Of a stretch of 64,000 bases of DNA, positions 27,218 through 37,896 are shown one piece after another. A model generated the notes under the pieces. It did no database searches, was not told the DNA's origin, and worked only from the letters and a program-made list of their open reading frames with translations. The DNA comes from Nocardioides allogilvus. Its GTDB lineage: Bacteria > Actinomycetota > Actinomycetes > Propionibacteriales > Nocardioidaceae. Each line of letters begins with the position of its first letter. The first letter of the stretch is position 1. Position numbers and translations under genes: made by a program. Location of the stretch: positions 62,001-126,000 of the forward strand of contig NZ_PZYX01000004.1 of NCBI RefSeq assembly GCF_003047285.1, read 5' to 3'.

Positions 27218-28158
27218 CGGCGGGGCCGGACGTGCAGGCCCACCTCGGGATCCACGATGACCTCTTGCGCAGCGGGCATCGCGTCCACGGTCAGGTCGGT
27301 GTCCACGGCGACGTTGCGCTTGATCAGCGCCAGCGCGATCGGACCGAGCTCGTGGTGACGGGCGGAGGTGCCGACGAAGCCGACGACCTTCTCCCCCAGC
27401 GTCACGTCCGAGCCCCGGACGGGCAGCCGGTTCTCCGAGCCGTCGAGGTGCAGCAGCGTGAGCCGCCGCGGCGGACGGCCGAGCGTGTGCACCCGGGCCA
27501 CCGTCTCCTGGCCGCGGTAGCAACCCTTGTCGAGGTGGACGGCCGGACCGATCCAGCCGAGCTCGTTGGGGATCGAGCGGTGGTCGGTGTCGAGGCCGAG
27601 CCGCGGCTCGCCGCGCGCGATGCGCAGCGCCTCGAAGGCCCACAGCCCGGCAGCGGGACCAGCGGCCTGCGCGTAGGACTCGAGGCGCTCGCGCGGAATG
27701 AAGTCGTACGTCGCTGCGCGCTCGCTCGTCGCCGGTCGCCAGGCAACGGCGGTCTGCGGGGTGTCGAGGGTGACCTCGACGCGCATCATGAACCGCATCC
27801 GCTCCAGGAAGTCGACGAGCGCCTGACCGGCGCCCGGCTCGGTGTGGGCCACGAAGGCCTCGCCGTCGTCGACGCCGGCGAAGGCGTGCTCCACGTGGCC
27901 GTTCGGACTGAGGATCAGCGACTGGGTCCACACGCCGGTGGCGAGGCCCTCGAAGTACTGGGTGGTCAGGCTGTGCAGCCAGGTCAGCCGGTCGGGGCCG
28001 GCGACCTTGACGACGTCACGGTGGGAGAGGTCGACGAAGCCCTGGCCTGTCTCGAGGACGCGCTGCTCGCCGTTGAACGAGCCGTAGTGCGCGGCGACCG
28101 GGGCGTCGATCCCGTCGCCACCGACCGCACCGGGGAGGTGGAGCAGGGGGCTGGTCAT
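27214..28158 (-). CDS. ygfZ: YgfZ/GcvT-like folate-binding Fe-S assembly factor
   Basis: The 314-aa GcvT-fold protein has the YgfZ signature DKGCYRGQETVAR, whose conserved Cys is needed for function. YgfZ uses tetrahydrofolate in the repair or assembly of some Fe-S enzymes. It overlaps the fur-type gene upstream by four bases (ATGA) and mshD downstream by four, forming one coupled operon. Confidence 0.9.
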   Translation of the reverse strand: MTSPLLHLPGAVGGDGIDAPVAAHYGSFNGEQRVLETGQGFVDLSHRDVVKVAGPDRLTWLHSLTTQYFEGLATGVWTQSLILSPNGHVEHAFAGVDDGEAFVAHTEPGAGQALVDFLERMRFMMRVEVTLDTPQTAVAWRPATSERAATYDFIPRERLESYAQAAGPAAGLWAFEALRIARGEPRLGLDTDHRSIPNELGWIGPAVHLDKGCYRGQETVARVHTLGRPPRRLTLLHLDGSENRLPVRGSDVTLGEKVVGFVGTSARHHELGPIALALIKRNVAVDTDLTVDAMPAAQEVIVDPEVGLHVRPRR

Positions 28159-28583
28159 GAGGACTCCAGTTCACAGTTGACACACGTACCGAAGATCGCG
28201 AGGTGGCCCAGGTCGACCGCGAAGCCGTGCTCGGCGCGCAGCGTCTCCACCAGGGCGGTGGCCACATCTGGTTCAACCGAGCGCACCTGCTGACAATTCC
28301 GGCAGACGAGGTGGAAGTGCTCCGGCTCGCGTGCGGAGTGGTAGGTCGGAGCGCGGTCGCTCAGGTGCGTGTGCCGCACGAGCCCGAGCTCCTCGAGCAC
28401 CTCGAGGGTGCGATAGACGGTCGAGGCGTTGACGGCGCTGGCCTGGGTGCGCACCTTCGCCAGCACCTCGTCGACCGTCGCGTGACCGAGGTCCTCGACG
28501 GCTCGGAGGATGAGCTGGCGCTGTGGCGTCAGGCGGTAGCCGCTGCCCCGCAGTCGATCGGCGAGCTCGTCGGGCACGGTCAC
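28155..28583 (-). CDS. Fur-family transcriptional regulator
   Basis: The 142-aa protein has a winged helix (YRLTPQRQLILRAV, then NASTVYRTLEVLEELG), the regulatory HFHLVC segment and two CxxC pairs (CRNC and CVNC) for structural zinc. It may be a Zur- or Fur-type metal regulator; sequence alone does not decide the metal. It sits in the nitrobindin-like/fur/ygfZ/mshD operon, which mixes Fe, haem and thiol functions. Confidence 0.9.
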   Translation of the reverse strand: MTVPDELADRLRGSGYRLTPQRQLILRAVEDLGHATVDEVLAKVRTQASAVNASTVYRTLEVLEELGLVRHTHLSDRAPTYHSAREPEHFHLVCRNCQQVRSVEPDVATALVETLRAEHGFAVDLGHLAIFGTCVNCELESS

Positions 28584-29074
28584 GCCCGCTTCAGTCGCGC
28601 CCAGGTGTGGGGCTGGAGCTCCTGGCCCATGGCTGCCATGTCGTAGGCGTACATCAGGTCGCCCTCGACGTTGCCGTAGATGCGCGTCCCCGAGTCGACC
28701 TCCTTGGCGGTCTCGGTGAAGCTCACCCCGGCGGTGTGCACCTCGAGCTTGCCGCCCTCCGCGGCGCCGTACCAGACCTCGGCGAAGCCGGTGTTGTGCG
28801 CCAGCAGCAGCTCGACCTTGCCGGGCTCGGGACAGCGCAGGAAGCCCGACTCCATCGCCGCGTCGCGCACGAACTCACCCTCGGCGTCGATGATCCACGC
28901 GCGGGCCATGTAGTGGAAGAACGGCCGGCCGTCGTGGGTGAAGATCAGCTCCTGGCCGAACTCGAAGCCCTCGATGGTCGGGTAGTCACCGTGGCCGTTG
29001 CCGCGCCACGTGCCGAGCAGCCACGCGACGGGGCCGCAGTTGGGGTGCAGGTTGTCGGGGATCTCGAACGGCAT
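28580..29074 (-). CDS. Nitrobindin-like haem-binding beta-barrel protein (FABP family)
   Basis: The 164-aa protein has the GTWRGNGHGDYP motif that opens the nitrobindin ten-stranded barrel, and the closing QPHTWARLKR. Such proteins bind ferric haem and isomerise peroxynitrite or carry NO. The distal-proximal His cannot be confirmed without alignment. It is the first gene of the operon, overlapping the regulator by four bases. Confidence 0.85.
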   Translation of the reverse strand: MPFEIPDNLHPNCGPVAWLLGTWRGNGHGDYPTIEGFEFGQELIFTHDGRPFFHYMARAWIIDAEGEFVRDAAMESGFLRCPEPGKVELLLAHNTGFAEVWYGAAEGGKLEVHTAGVSFTETAKEVDSGTRIYGNVEGDLMYAYDMAAMGQELQPHTWARLKRA

Positions 29075-29098
29075 GAAGCCGAGTCTAGGGTGGGTGGC

Positions 29099-29461
29099 AT
29101 GCCTCGCTCACTCGTCGTCAAGGTCACCTGCGGTTCCGAGGATGCCGAGCGCTGCAACCAGGCGTTCACCGTCGCCGCCGCAGCGGTCGCCAGTGGCGCC
29201 CAGGTCTCGCTGTGGCTGACCGGGGAAGCCGCGTGGTTCGGCGTTCCGGGCCGCGCCGAGGAGTTCAGCCTCGACCTGGCCACCCCGCTGGCCGACCTGT
29301 TGTCCGTCGTCGTCGCCGGGGGCCGGGTCACCGTCTGCACCCAGTGCGCCGCCCGTCGCGGCATCGTCGAGGGCGACCTGCGCGAGGGGCTCACGATCGC
29401 GGGCGCAGCCGTGTTCACGGAGGAGATCCTCGACGAGGGCGTGCAGGCGCTCGTCTACTGA
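29099..29461 (+). CDS. DsrE-family protein
   Basis: The 120-aa protein has the DsrE fold: VVKVTCGSEDAERCNQAFTVAAAAVASGAQVSLWLTG, then CTQCAARRG. Several Cys residues could carry sulfur. It is divergent from the nitrobindin-like gene by 24 bp. A sulfur-relay role is inferred only from the family. Confidence 0.8.
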   Translation: MPRSLVVKVTCGSEDAERCNQAFTVAAAAVASGAQVSLWLTGEAAWFGVPGRAEEFSLDLATPLADLLSVVVAGGRVTVCTQCAARRGIVEGDLREGLTIAGAAVFTEEILDEGVQALVY

Positions 29462-29481
29462 CCCTTCGTGCGCGAGTGCGG

Positions 29482-30498
<1,017 letters not shown>

Positions 30499-30575
30499 GA
30501 TCTTCACGCACGCAACCTAGACGGCCCGTGGCATCGAGACACCTGCCGTTCACGATGCGGTGCCAGACTGGACGC

Positions 30576-32765
30576 ATGTCCGAAGCAACCGTCGCCAGCA
30601 CCTCCCTGCCCAGCACCGTCGGGACCTCGATCGAGGACGGTCCCACCGCCGAGCCGTTCGGACACCCCAGCGACACCTTCGACGTCGAGCCGCCCTACGT
30701 CCCGGACGCCGCCGAGATCGCGGCCGTGGAGAAGTTCGACGACCGCTTCCTCGACCGCGAGCTGTCGTGGCTGCGCTTCAACCAGCGGGTCCTCGAGCTG
30801 GCCGAGGACCCGGCGCTGCCGCTGCTCGAGCGCACCCGGTTCCTGGCGATCTTTGCGAGCAACCTCGACGAGTTCTTCATGGTCCGCGTGGCCGGTCTCA
30901 AGCGCCGGATCGCGGCGGGCGTCGCCGTACGCGCCGCCAGCGGACTGCTCCCGCGCGACCAGCTGGAACAGCTGTGGGCTGGCAGCCGCGACCTGATGGA
31001 GCGGCACGCGCGCGTCTTCAGCGAGCAGGTGATCCCCGAGCTGCGCGACCAGGGCATCGAGATCGTGCGGTGGGCCGAGCTGGACCGCGAGGAGCAGAAG
31101 GTCTGCAAGAAGCTCTTCAAGGAGCGGATCTTCCCGGTCCTGACGCCGCTCGCCGTCGACCCGGCGCACCCGTTCCCCTACATCTCCGGGCTCTCGCTCA
31201 ATCTCGCTGTCGTGGTGCGTCACCCCAAGACCCGCACCGAGCACTTCGCGCGGGTCAAGGTGCCGCAGACCTTCGGCCGCTTCGTGCCTGTCGGCAACCA
31301 GCGTTTCGTGCCGCTCGAGGACGTCATCGGCGAGCACCTCAAGAAGCTCTTCCCCGGCATGGAGGTGCTGCAGGCGCACACCTTCCGCGTCACCCGCAAC
31401 GAGGACCTCGAGGTCGAGGAGGACGACGCCGAAAACCTCCTCAAGGCACTCGAGAAGGAGCTGCTGCGGCGCAAGTTCGGCCCGCCCGTGCGGCTCGAGG
31501 TCGAGGAGTCGATCGATGCCAAGGTGCTCGACCTGCTGATCTCCGAGCTCGGCGTCACCCGCCAGGAGGTCACCAAGCTGCCCGGCCCGCTCGACCTGCG
31601 GGGCCTGCACTCGATCGCCGACCTGCCGCGCGAGGACCTGAAGTACCCCACCTTCGTGCCCACGACCCACGCGCAGCTGGCCGAGGTCGAGTCGTCCAAG
31701 CCGGTCGACGTCTTCGAGTCCGTACGCCGCAACGACGTGCTGCTCCACCACCCCTATGACTCATTCGCCACCTCGGTCCAGCGCTTCGTCGAGCAGGCCG
31801 CGGCCGACCCGCACGTGCTCGCGATCAAGCAGACGCTCTACCGCACCTCGGGCGACAGCCCGATCATCGACGCCCTCATCGACGCCGCCGAGGCCGGCAA
31901 GCAGGTGCTGGTGATCGTCGAGATCAAGGCCCGCTTCGACGAGCAGGCCAACATCCGGTGGGCACGCAAGCTCGAGCACGCCGGCTGCCACGTCGTCTAC
32001 GGCCTGGTGGGCCTCAAGACCCACTGCAAGCTGTCGATGGTGGTGCGAGACGAGCCCGACGGGATCCGCCGCTACACCCACATCGGCACCGGCAACTACA
32101 ACCCCAAGACCGCGCGTCTCTACGAAGACCTGGGTCTGCTCACCGCCGACCCGCTCGTCGGCGAGGACGTCGCCCACCTGTTCAACAACCTGTCGGGGAT
32201 CAGCCGCAACACGACGTATGACGGTCTGCTGGTCGCCCCCGACAGTGTGCGCGACGGGCTGATCAGCCAGATCCACGCCGAGGTCGCCAACCACCAGGCC
32301 GGGCGCCCGGCAGGGGTCCGGATCAAGGCCAACTCGATCGTCGACGAGGCGATCATCGACGCGCTCTATCTCGCGTCGCAGGCGGGCGTGCCGGTCGACC
32401 TGCTGGTGCGCGGGATCTGTGCCCTTCGCCCAGGAGTGCCGGGCCTGTCCGAGACGATCCACGTGCGCTCGATCCTGGGCCGGTTCCTCGAGCACAGCCG
32501 CGTCTTCTGGTTCGTCAACGACGACGAGCCGCTCGCCTGGATCGGCTCGGCCGACATGATGCACCGCAACCTCGACCGCCGTGTCGAGGTGCTCGTCCGG
32601 TTGCCGCAGGGGCCCAATGTGGGCGCCGTCGGCGAGCTTCTCGAGCTGGCGTTCAGCCCCGAGGTGAGCGCTTGGGAGCTCGACAGCGCGGGTGAGTGGC
32701 ACCAGAACGAAGGTGATGTGCATCTCCAGGAGAGGTTGATCGAGCTCCAGCGCAAGCGGCGGTAG
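30576..32765 (+). CDS. ppk1: Polyphosphate kinase 1
   Basis: The 729-aa protein reversibly makes polyphosphate from ATP. Visible are the N-terminal [21 protein letters not shown], the [16 protein letters not shown] helix, the phospholipase-D-like active site with KTHCKL and [11 protein letters not shown], and the closing RRVEVLVR. The start at 30576 excludes an upstream ATG that has no ribosome site. It stands at the head of a phosphate gene cluster, which fits a role in phosphate storage. Confidence 0.95.
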   Translation: MSEATVASTSLPSTVGTSIEDGPTAEPFGHPSDTFDVEPPYVPDAAEIAAVEKFDDRFLDRELSWLRFNQRVLELAEDPALPLLERTRFLAIFASNLDEFFMVRVAGLKRRIAAGVAVRAASGLLPRDQLEQLWAGSRDLMERHARVFSEQVIPELRDQGIEIVRWAELDREEQKVCKKLFKERIFPVLTPLAVDPAHPFPYISGLSLNLAVVVRHPKTRTEHFARVKVPQTFGRFVPVGNQRFVPLEDVIGEHLKKLFPGMEVLQAHTFRVTRNEDLEVEEDDAENLLKALEKELLRRKFGPPVRLEVEESIDAKVLDLLISELGVTRQEVTKLPGPLDLRGLHSIADLPREDLKYPTFVPTTHAQLAEVESSKPVDVFESVRRNDVLLHHPYDSFATSVQRFVEQAAADPHVLAIKQTLYRTSGDSPIIDALIDAAEAGKQVLVIVEIKARFDEQANIRWARKLEHAGCHVVYGLVGLKTHCKLSMVVRDEPDGIRRYTHIGTGNYNPKTARLYEDLGLLTADPLVGEDVAHLFNNLSGISRNTTYDGLLVAPDSVRDGLISQIHAEVANHQAGRPAGVRIKANSIVDEAIIDALYLASQAGVPVDLLVRGICALRPGVPGLSETIHVRSILGRFLEHSRVFWFVNDDEPLAWIGSADMMHRNLDRRVEVLVRLPQGPNVGAVGELLELAFSPEVSAWELDSAGEWHQNEGDVHLQERLIELQRKRR

Positions 32766-32835
32766 CGGTTCGCCGTACTGCACTTGTGCTCGCTGGGTTG
32801 CGGCCGGAGGACTTCGACCCCCTAACATGTGGATC

Positions 32836-32857
32836 GTTCACGCCCCCCTCATTCGGA
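32836..32857 (+). promoter_or_regulatory. Possible PHO box before the DUF47-pit unit
   Basis: Two 11-base units, GTTCACGCCCC and CCTCATTCGGA, keep TCA at the same offset as the actinobacterial PhoP box (GTTCAYYYRGG repeated). The first unit is good, the second weak. The site ends near the ribosome site of the DUF47 gene, so binding would repress rather than activate. Confidence 0.35.
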
Positions 32858-32864
32858 GTTCTCC

Positions 32865-33482
32865 GTGCGTTTGAAGTTCCGGCCCGTCGACGCGTCCTTC
32901 TACGACCTGTTCAGTGAATCCGCCGCGCATCTCGTAGTGGGCGCCGAGCTGCTCGCCGAGATGCTCGGCGAAGGCGGTGATCGCGAAGCCATCGCCAAGC
33001 GCATGCGCGATGCCGAGCACGCCGCTGACGAGACCACCCACGCCATCGTCAAGCGCGTCAACTCGACCTTCGTGACGCCGTTCGACCGCGAGGACATCTA
33101 TGCCCTCGCCTCGGCTCTCGACGACGTGATGGACGAGATGGACGAGGCTGTCGACCTCGTGCTGCTCTACGGCGTGACCACGCTCCCCGCCGAGACCTCC
33201 GAGCAGGTCGAGGTGCTCCAGCGCTGTGCCGAGCTCACCGTGGGCGCGATGCCCAGCCTCGCGACCATGAGCGCGCTCGACGAATACTGGATCGAGATCA
33301 ACCGCCTCGAGAACGCCGGAGACCGCAGCTACCGCCGCATCCTGGCCAACCTCTTCAACGGCGACTACAAGGCCATGGAAGTGATCAAGCTCAAGGACAT
33401 CGTTGAGGCTCTCGAAGGCGCCATCGACGCCTTCGAGAAGGTCGCGAACATCCTGGAGCAGATCGCAGTCAAGGAGTCCTGA
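32865..33482 (+). CDS. DUF47 (PhoU-like) Pit accessory protein
   Basis: The 205-aa all-helical protein has the PhoU-like repeat pattern (MRDAEHAADETTHAIVKRVN and NRLENAGDRSYRRIL), the DUF47/YkaA type. Such proteins are coded just before Pit transporters and modulate them. The GTG at 32865 has GGAG seven bases upstream. Seven bases separate it from pit, so the pair is an operon. Confidence 0.9.
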   Translation: MRLKFRPVDASFYDLFSESAAHLVVGAELLAEMLGEGGDREAIAKRMRDAEHAADETTHAIVKRVNSTFVTPFDREDIYALASALDDVMDEMDEAVDLVLLYGVTTLPAETSEQVEVLQRCAELTVGAMPSLATMSALDEYWIEINRLENAGDRSYRRILANLFNGDYKAMEVIKLKDIVEALEGAIDAFEKVANILEQIAVKES

Positions 33483-33488
33483 CCGCAG

Positions 33489-34484
33489 ATGGAAATCGCG
33501 ATCATCATCGCGGTCGTCGTCGTGGCGCTGGTGTTCGACTACACCAACGGATTCCACGACGCGGCCAACGCGATCGCCACCTCGGTCTCCACCGGTGCGC
33601 TGACCCCCAAGGTCGCGCTCGCCATGGCGGCGATCATGAACTTCGTCGGCGCCTTCCTCGGGCAGAAGGTCGCTGAGACCGTCTCCGAGACCATCGATCC
33701 GGGCCAGGGGACGCACGGCCTCGTGATCGTGATGGCAGGCCTCATCGGCGCCATCGCGTGGAACCTCACGACCTGGTACTACGGTCTGCCGTCGTCCTCC
33801 TCGCACGCCCTCATCGGCGGGCTTGTCGGCGCCGCGGTGGCTGCAGGCGCGACCGCCAACTGGGACGTCGTCCTCGCGAAGGTCGTCATCCCGATGCTGC
33901 TCTCGCCACTCGTGGCGTTCGGCCTCGGTTTCGCCATGATGATCGCCATCATGTGGATCTTCCGCAACGCCCACCCGGCCAGGGCCAATCGCGGCTTCAA
34001 GATCGCCCAGACGATCTCCGCCGGTGCCATGGCCCTGGGTCACGGCCTCCAGGACGCTCAGAAGACGATGGGTGTGATCTTCCTGGCCCTGCTGACCGGC
34101 GGATATGTGGCCGAGTCCGACGGGCTCCCCATCTGGGTCATCCTCGCGGCGGCCACCGCCATCTCGTTGGGCACCTGGTCCGGCGGTTGGCGAATCATGC
34201 GCACCCTCGGTCGACGGATCATCCACCTCGACCCGCCCCGCGGTTTCGCCGCCGAGTCAGTCGCGGCCTCCGTGCTCTACACGACGGCGTACGTCTTCGA
34301 GGCGCCCATCTCCACGACCCACACCATCACCTCCGCGGTCATGGGTGTCGGCGCCACCAAGCGCCTCTCCGCCGTCCGCTGGGGCGTCGCGAAGTCGATC
34401 CTGACGGCCTGGGTGCTGACCTTCCCGGCCGCCGCCCTCGCCGCCGCCGTGACCTACTGGATCGCAGCCCTCTTCCTCCCCTGA
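33489..34484 (+). CDS. pit: Low-affinity inorganic phosphate transporter (PiT family)
   Basis: The 331-aa membrane protein has two PiT signature repeats, VFDYTNGFHDAANAIATSV and LGHGLQDAQKTMGV, plus SSSHALIGGL and ISTTHTITSAVMG. It imports phosphate or metal-phosphate with protons. It is co-transcribed with the DUF47 protein and lies beside ppk and pst genes. The stop is followed by a tandem repeat and hairpin repeat. Confidence 0.95.
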   Translation: MEIAIIIAVVVVALVFDYTNGFHDAANAIATSVSTGALTPKVALAMAAIMNFVGAFLGQKVAETVSETIDPGQGTHGLVIVMAGLIGAIAWNLTTWYYGLPSSSSHALIGGLVGAAVAAGATANWDVVLAKVVIPMLLSPLVAFGLGFAMMIAIMWIFRNAHPARANRGFKIAQTISAGAMALGHGLQDAQKTMGVIFLALLTGGYVAESDGLPIWVILAAATAISLGTWSGGWRIMRTLGRRIIHLDPPRGFAAESVAASVLYTTAYVFEAPISTTHTITSAVMGVGATKRLSAVRWGVAKSILTAWVLTFPAAALAAAVTYWIAALFLP

Positions 34485-34505
34485 TCCGTCCCCCTCCCGA
34501 CATCC

Positions 34506-34545
34506 GGGTCTCTGGGTCTTTGGGTCTTTGGGTCTTTGGGTCTCT
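34506..34545. repeat. Five tandem copies of an 8-bp unit
   Basis: GGGTCTCT, three copies of GGGTCTTT and GGGTCTCT follow one another without gaps. The array directly abuts the left hairpin repeat, which begins with GGG in the same phase. Its length is a likely slippage hotspot. Confidence 0.9.
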
Positions 34546-34612
34546 GGGATATCTGAGGACGTGACGGTCGTCCTCAGGGGCGATTCCCGTTCACGACGTC
34601 CTCAGATATCCC
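34546..34612. repeat. 67-bp hairpin repeat, left copy flanking the AbiEi/DUF559-like gene
   Basis: Perfect 17-bp inverted arms (34546-34562 GGGATATCTGAGGACGT, and 34596-34612) enclose 33 bases. A second 67-bp copy lies at 35799-35865 in the same orientation. The two share the arms and an asymmetric CGTTCAC-ACGTCC part near the right arm, so they are direct repeats of one sequence. It lies between the convergent pit and AbiEi-like genes. Confidence 0.85.
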
Positions 34613-34643
34613 GCGGCCGAGGTGGAGAGCGCACCAAGATCCG

Positions 34644-35735
34644 TCACGCGGCGCGCTGGCGATGCCGCAATAGGCGATCGCGGTCGTACGGCGACAGCGC
34701 TCGCCTGGCATTCACGGTCGTCGTGTCCAGCCACCACTCGGGCGGCCGGATCGTCCACGCCCGATCAGCCGCGGGCCGGCGTGACGCGCGCGCGTAGGCC
34801 TCGCGGAGCCTGTGCGCGAACCCCGACCTGTCAGCCAGGTCACCGGCCATCATCGTGACGCCCTCGAGGCCGAGAGCACGGTATGCCGCCTCCTTCGCGA
34901 CATCTCCGTGGCGCACCTCGCCCAGCAGGTGCAGGGCACCGTCATACATCCCGTAGACGCCGGCCTCGACGTCGATGCCGTCCGGGGTGCCGACGAAGCG
35001 ACCGGCGTGGTTGAAGACCGGACGGTTCATGAGCACGACGGCGCCTCCGATCTCTTGCCGCCAGGCCAGCTGCAGCACTGGTTCCATCGGCGACCAGGCG
35101 TTCTCGTCGAGATGGGGAAGCGTCCGGCGTACACGCTCCACCCCCTGGCGGGCGACGAGGTCGGAGTCGACGTAGGCCCGAAGCTCCTCGATCGACACCA
35201 GGTCGTTGAACGCTGCCATGGCGAAGGCGACGACGGCGGCCTCATCGCTGGCAGCCTTTCGCATCTCGTAGGCCACGCTCCACCAGGGTTCGGTGATGCG
35301 TATCCCGTCGTGGCGCATGAGGTTGCGAGGCGCAACCACCTCTTGCGAGACGACCAACCCCTCGCGCGCCCGCATCCGGCGACCACTGCTGACCGCCACC
35401 GGCACGGGCGTGAGCTCACCACCTGGGCCGATGCCGCCGAACCACACGCCACCCAGCCAGGACAAGGCCCCCCATCCGGTGACACCGCCATACCCCGGGA
35501 GCTGCGCGGCCGCCTCGACGACGCGCTGAGGACCGTGGGCGCCGTCGACGCTGGCCGGCACCCACAGGTTCGGGCCGCCCCGTCGCCACGCTCCGGACCG
35601 GGTCTGCCACGACGTCGGTCCGTCGAGGCCCGTGGGATCACGACGCGACGGCCAGCGAACGGCGGGGCGGAGGCCCTCACGTGGCCCGATCCCACGCAAG
35701 GGCCACGCACCGGGGGTCCAGATGTCAGAGTCCAT
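34644..35735 (-). CDS. AbiEi/DUF559-like protein, hypothetical
   Basis: The protein is up to 363 aa. From about residue 60 it follows the actinobacterial AbiEi/DUF559 pattern: VTGWGALSWLGG, then GLVVSQEVV and EMRKAASDEAAVV in the linker domain. A PD-(D/E)XK-like C-terminal domain follows, with SPMEPVL, GTPDGID, YDGALH and the closing GVTMMAGDL. The usual acidic residue before YDG is replaced (GMYDG), so nuclease activity may be lost or altered. The start is uncertain; the first 40 residues are not family-like. It is bracketed by two direct 67-bp hairpin repeats. Confidence 0.65.
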   Translation of the reverse strand: MDSDIWTPGAWPLRGIGPREGLRPAVRWPSRRDPTGLDGPTSWQTRSGAWRRGGPNLWVPASVDGAHGPQRVVEAAAQLPGYGGVTGWGALSWLGGVWFGGIGPGGELTPVPVAVSSGRRMRAREGLVVSQEVVAPRNLMRHDGIRITEPWWSVAYEMRKAASDEAAVVAFAMAAFNDLVSIEELRAYVDSDLVARQGVERVRRTLPHLDENAWSPMEPVLQLAWRQEIGGAVVLMNRPVFNHAGRFVGTPDGIDVEAGVYGMYDGALHLLGEVRHGDVAKEAAYRALGLEGVTMMAGDLADRSGFAHRLREAYARASRRPAADRAWTIRPPEWWLDTTTVNARRALSPYDRDRLLRHRQRAA

Positions 35736-35798
35736 CCCGGCATGGTGCTCGCGTTCGCGAGTCAGCCGCCCGCGTTGTCCACAGCCCAGCCCCCCACC

Positions 35799-35865
35799 GG
35801 GATATCTGAGGACGCTGTGGACGGTTTCAGGCAGCGAATACGTTCACCACGTCCTCAGATATCCC
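35799..35865. repeat. 67-bp hairpin repeat, right copy flanking the AbiEi/DUF559-like gene
   Basis: Perfect 16-bp arms (35799-35814 and 35850-35865), the same length and orientation as the copy at 34546-34612, but with a partly different loop. It lies between the AbiEi-like start and the pstB stop. The remaining bases up to 36006 are G-rich, with GGAC/GGACG runs and no gene that I can see. Confidence 0.85.
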
Positions 35866-36006
35866 CCTCGGCGGGCGGACGAGACGGGCGGACGGACGGA
35901 CGGAACAGGACGGGACACTGCTGGGATGGACCGAGACAAACGGACCCACGGAACCCCCGAACCGGGGTCCGCTTGTCACGGGCCACCCCATGCAGTCGCA
36001 GTCGAC

Positions 36007-36786
36007 TCAGCCGAAGCGACCTGAGATGTAGCCCTCGGTATCGGAGTTGTCCGGGTTGGCGAACATCTTCTGCGTGGAGTTGAACTCGACTAGATGCCCA
36101 GGCTCTCCAGTGGCCTTCAAGTTGAAGAATCCGGTCTCGTCCGAGACGCGCGCCGCCTGCTGCATGTTGTGCGTGACGATCACGATTGTGTACTCGGTCT
36201 TGAGTTCGTGGATCAGGTCCTCGATGGCGGAGGTCGAGATCGGATCGAGCGCAGAGCACGGCTCATCCATGAGCAGCACCTGTGGCTGGACCGAGATCGC
36301 CCGGGCGATGCACAGTCGCTGCTGCTGACCACCCGAGAGGCCCATGCCGGGTCGGTCGAGCCGGTCCTTCACCTCGGCCCACAGATTGGCGCCCTTGAGC
36401 GAGGACTCGACAAGGTCGTCGGTCTCGGACTTCTTCATCTTCTTGGCATTGAGGCGGTTGCCGGCGATCACGTTCTCGTAGATCGACATCGTCGGGAAGG
36501 GATTGGGCCGCTGGAAGACCATTCCGATCTGACGGCGCACCTCAACCGGGTCGACCTGGTCGCCGTACAGATCCTGTCCCTCCACGACCACGCGGCCCTC
36601 GACACGCGCGCCGGGGATGACCTCGTGCATCCGATTGAGGGCCCGCAGGAAGGTTGACTTACCGCAACCGGAGGGCCCGATGAAGGCCGTCACGGACTTC
36701 GCCTTGATGGTCATGCTGACGCCTTCTACGGCCTTGAAGTCGCCGTAGTAGATGTCGAGGTCGGACACGTCGATGCTCTTGGCCAT
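36007..36786 (-). CDS. pstB: Phosphate ABC transporter ATP-binding protein
   Basis: The 259-aa ATPase has Walker [10 protein letters not shown], the [14 protein letters not shown] signature, Walker [14 protein letters not shown] and the H-loop [11 protein letters not shown], all typical PstB. It powers high-affinity phosphate import with PstA and PstC. It is the last gene of the pstS-pstC-pstA-pstB operon. Confidence 0.96.
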   Translation of the reverse strand: MAKSIDVSDLDIYYGDFKAVEGVSMTIKAKSVTAFIGPSGCGKSTFLRALNRMHEVIPGARVEGRVVVEGQDLYGDQVDPVEVRRQIGMVFQRPNPFPTMSIYENVIAGNRLNAKKMKKSETDDLVESSLKGANLWAEVKDRLDRPGMGLSGGQQQRLCIARAISVQPQVLLMDEPCSALDPISTSAIEDLIHELKTEYTIVIVTHNMQQAARVSDETGFFNLKATGEPGHLVEFNSTQKMFANPDNSDTEGYISGRFG

Positions 36787-36818
36787 TGCTGTTTCTCTCG
36801 TCTCTCGCAGTCTCGGGG

Positions 36819-37895
36819 TCAGCGACCGGTCTTGGGCGCGAAGGAGCGGCTGATGAGCCGCGCCAGGATGTTCAGCGCCATCACGATGGCGATCAGGGTC
36901 AAGGCCGCGCCCCATGCGCGCTCTTGGCCGAACTCCGGCGGAACGCCCGGCTGCATGTAGGAGTAGTAGATGTACACAGGCAGGGTCGCCATGCGCTCAG
37001 AGAAGGCGTTGAAGTTCACCGAGTCGGTGTCGCCGGCGATGATCAGCAGCGGAGCAGTCTCGCCCGCCACCCGGGCCACCGCCAGGGTCACGCCGGTGAC
37101 GATGCCGGACATCGCGGTCGGCAGCACCACCTTGGTGATGGTCCGCCACTTCGGGACACCGAGGGCGTACGCAGCCTCGCGCAGGTCGCCTGGGACGAGC
37201 TTGAGCATCTCCTCGGTGGAGCGCACCACGATCGGGATCATCAAGACCGAGAGAGCGACAGAGCCGCCGATCCCCATCCGCACACCCGGACCGAAGAAGA
37301 GCACGAAGAGCGCGTAGGCGAACAAGCCCGCCACGATCGACGGGATCCCGGTCATCACGTCGACCAGGAACGTCACAATGCGCGCGATCCGGTTACCGGC
37401 GCCGTACTCGATGAGGTAAACCGCGGCCATGACGCCGATCGGGACGGAGATGATCGCGGCGAACGCGGTCACGATGACCGTGCCAACAATGGCGTGGTAA
37501 ATGCCTCCGCCCTCACCCACGACATTGCGCATCGAGTAGGTGAAGAATTCGGCCGAGAGCACGGGTACGCCGTTGCTGATGACCTGCCACATCAGAGTGG
37601 CCAGCGGGACCATGGCGAGACCGAAGCCCGACCACACGAGGGCAGCTGCAAGGCGGTCCTTGCCCTTGCGGGAGCCCTCGACCGAGGACGACCAGGCAGG
37701 CAGTGCGATCACGAATAGGACCACGGCCAACAGCACCATGGCCACCAGGCCCCAGCCGAGGAACACCACGGGAAGCGCGGCGACCGCCACGGAGATCGCG
37801 GCCACCAGAGCAGGTGCCCACGAGGGCAGCTGCGGCCGCGTCAGGGGAATGTCACCGATCGAGGTCGGTGCGACCTTGTCCTGTGTGGTGGACAT
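36819..37895 (-). CDS. pstA: Phosphate ABC transporter permease PstA
   Basis: The 358-aa permease has eight or nine membrane helices. The first 100 residues add about three helices ahead of the conserved PstA core. The coupling region [25 protein letters not shown] and the [12 protein letters not shown] segment are typical. It follows pstC by one base. Confidence 0.95.
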   Translation of the reverse strand: MSTTQDKVAPTSIGDIPLTRPQLPSWAPALVAAISVAVAALPVVFLGWGLVAMVLLAVVLFVIALPAWSSSVEGSRKGKDRLAAALVWSGFGLAMVPLATLMWQVISNGVPVLSAEFFTYSMRNVVGEGGGIYHAIVGTVIVTAFAAIISVPIGVMAAVYLIEYGAGNRIARIVTFLVDVMTGIPSIVAGLFAYALFVLFFGPGVRMGIGGSVALSVLMIPIVVRSTEEMLKLVPGDLREAAYALGVPKWRTITKVVLPTAMSGIVTGVTLAVARVAGETAPLLIIAGDTDSVNFNAFSERMATLPVYIYYSYMQPGVPPEFGQERAWGAALTLIAIVMALNILARLISRSFAPKTGR

Positions 37896-37896
37896 G

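Noticed and set aside
27214-29074. Possible gene duplication or frameshift in the closely overlapping nitrobindin-fur-ygfZ-mshD run
   Set aside because: Each overlap is a clean four-base ATGA or GTGA junction and each protein is full length, so this is normal translational coupling.
30528-30575. Extended N-terminus and single GTTCACGATGC unit before ppk
   Set aside because: The extra codons lack a ribosome site, and the lone PHO-like unit has no second repeat in phase, so I call neither an earlier start nor a PHO box.
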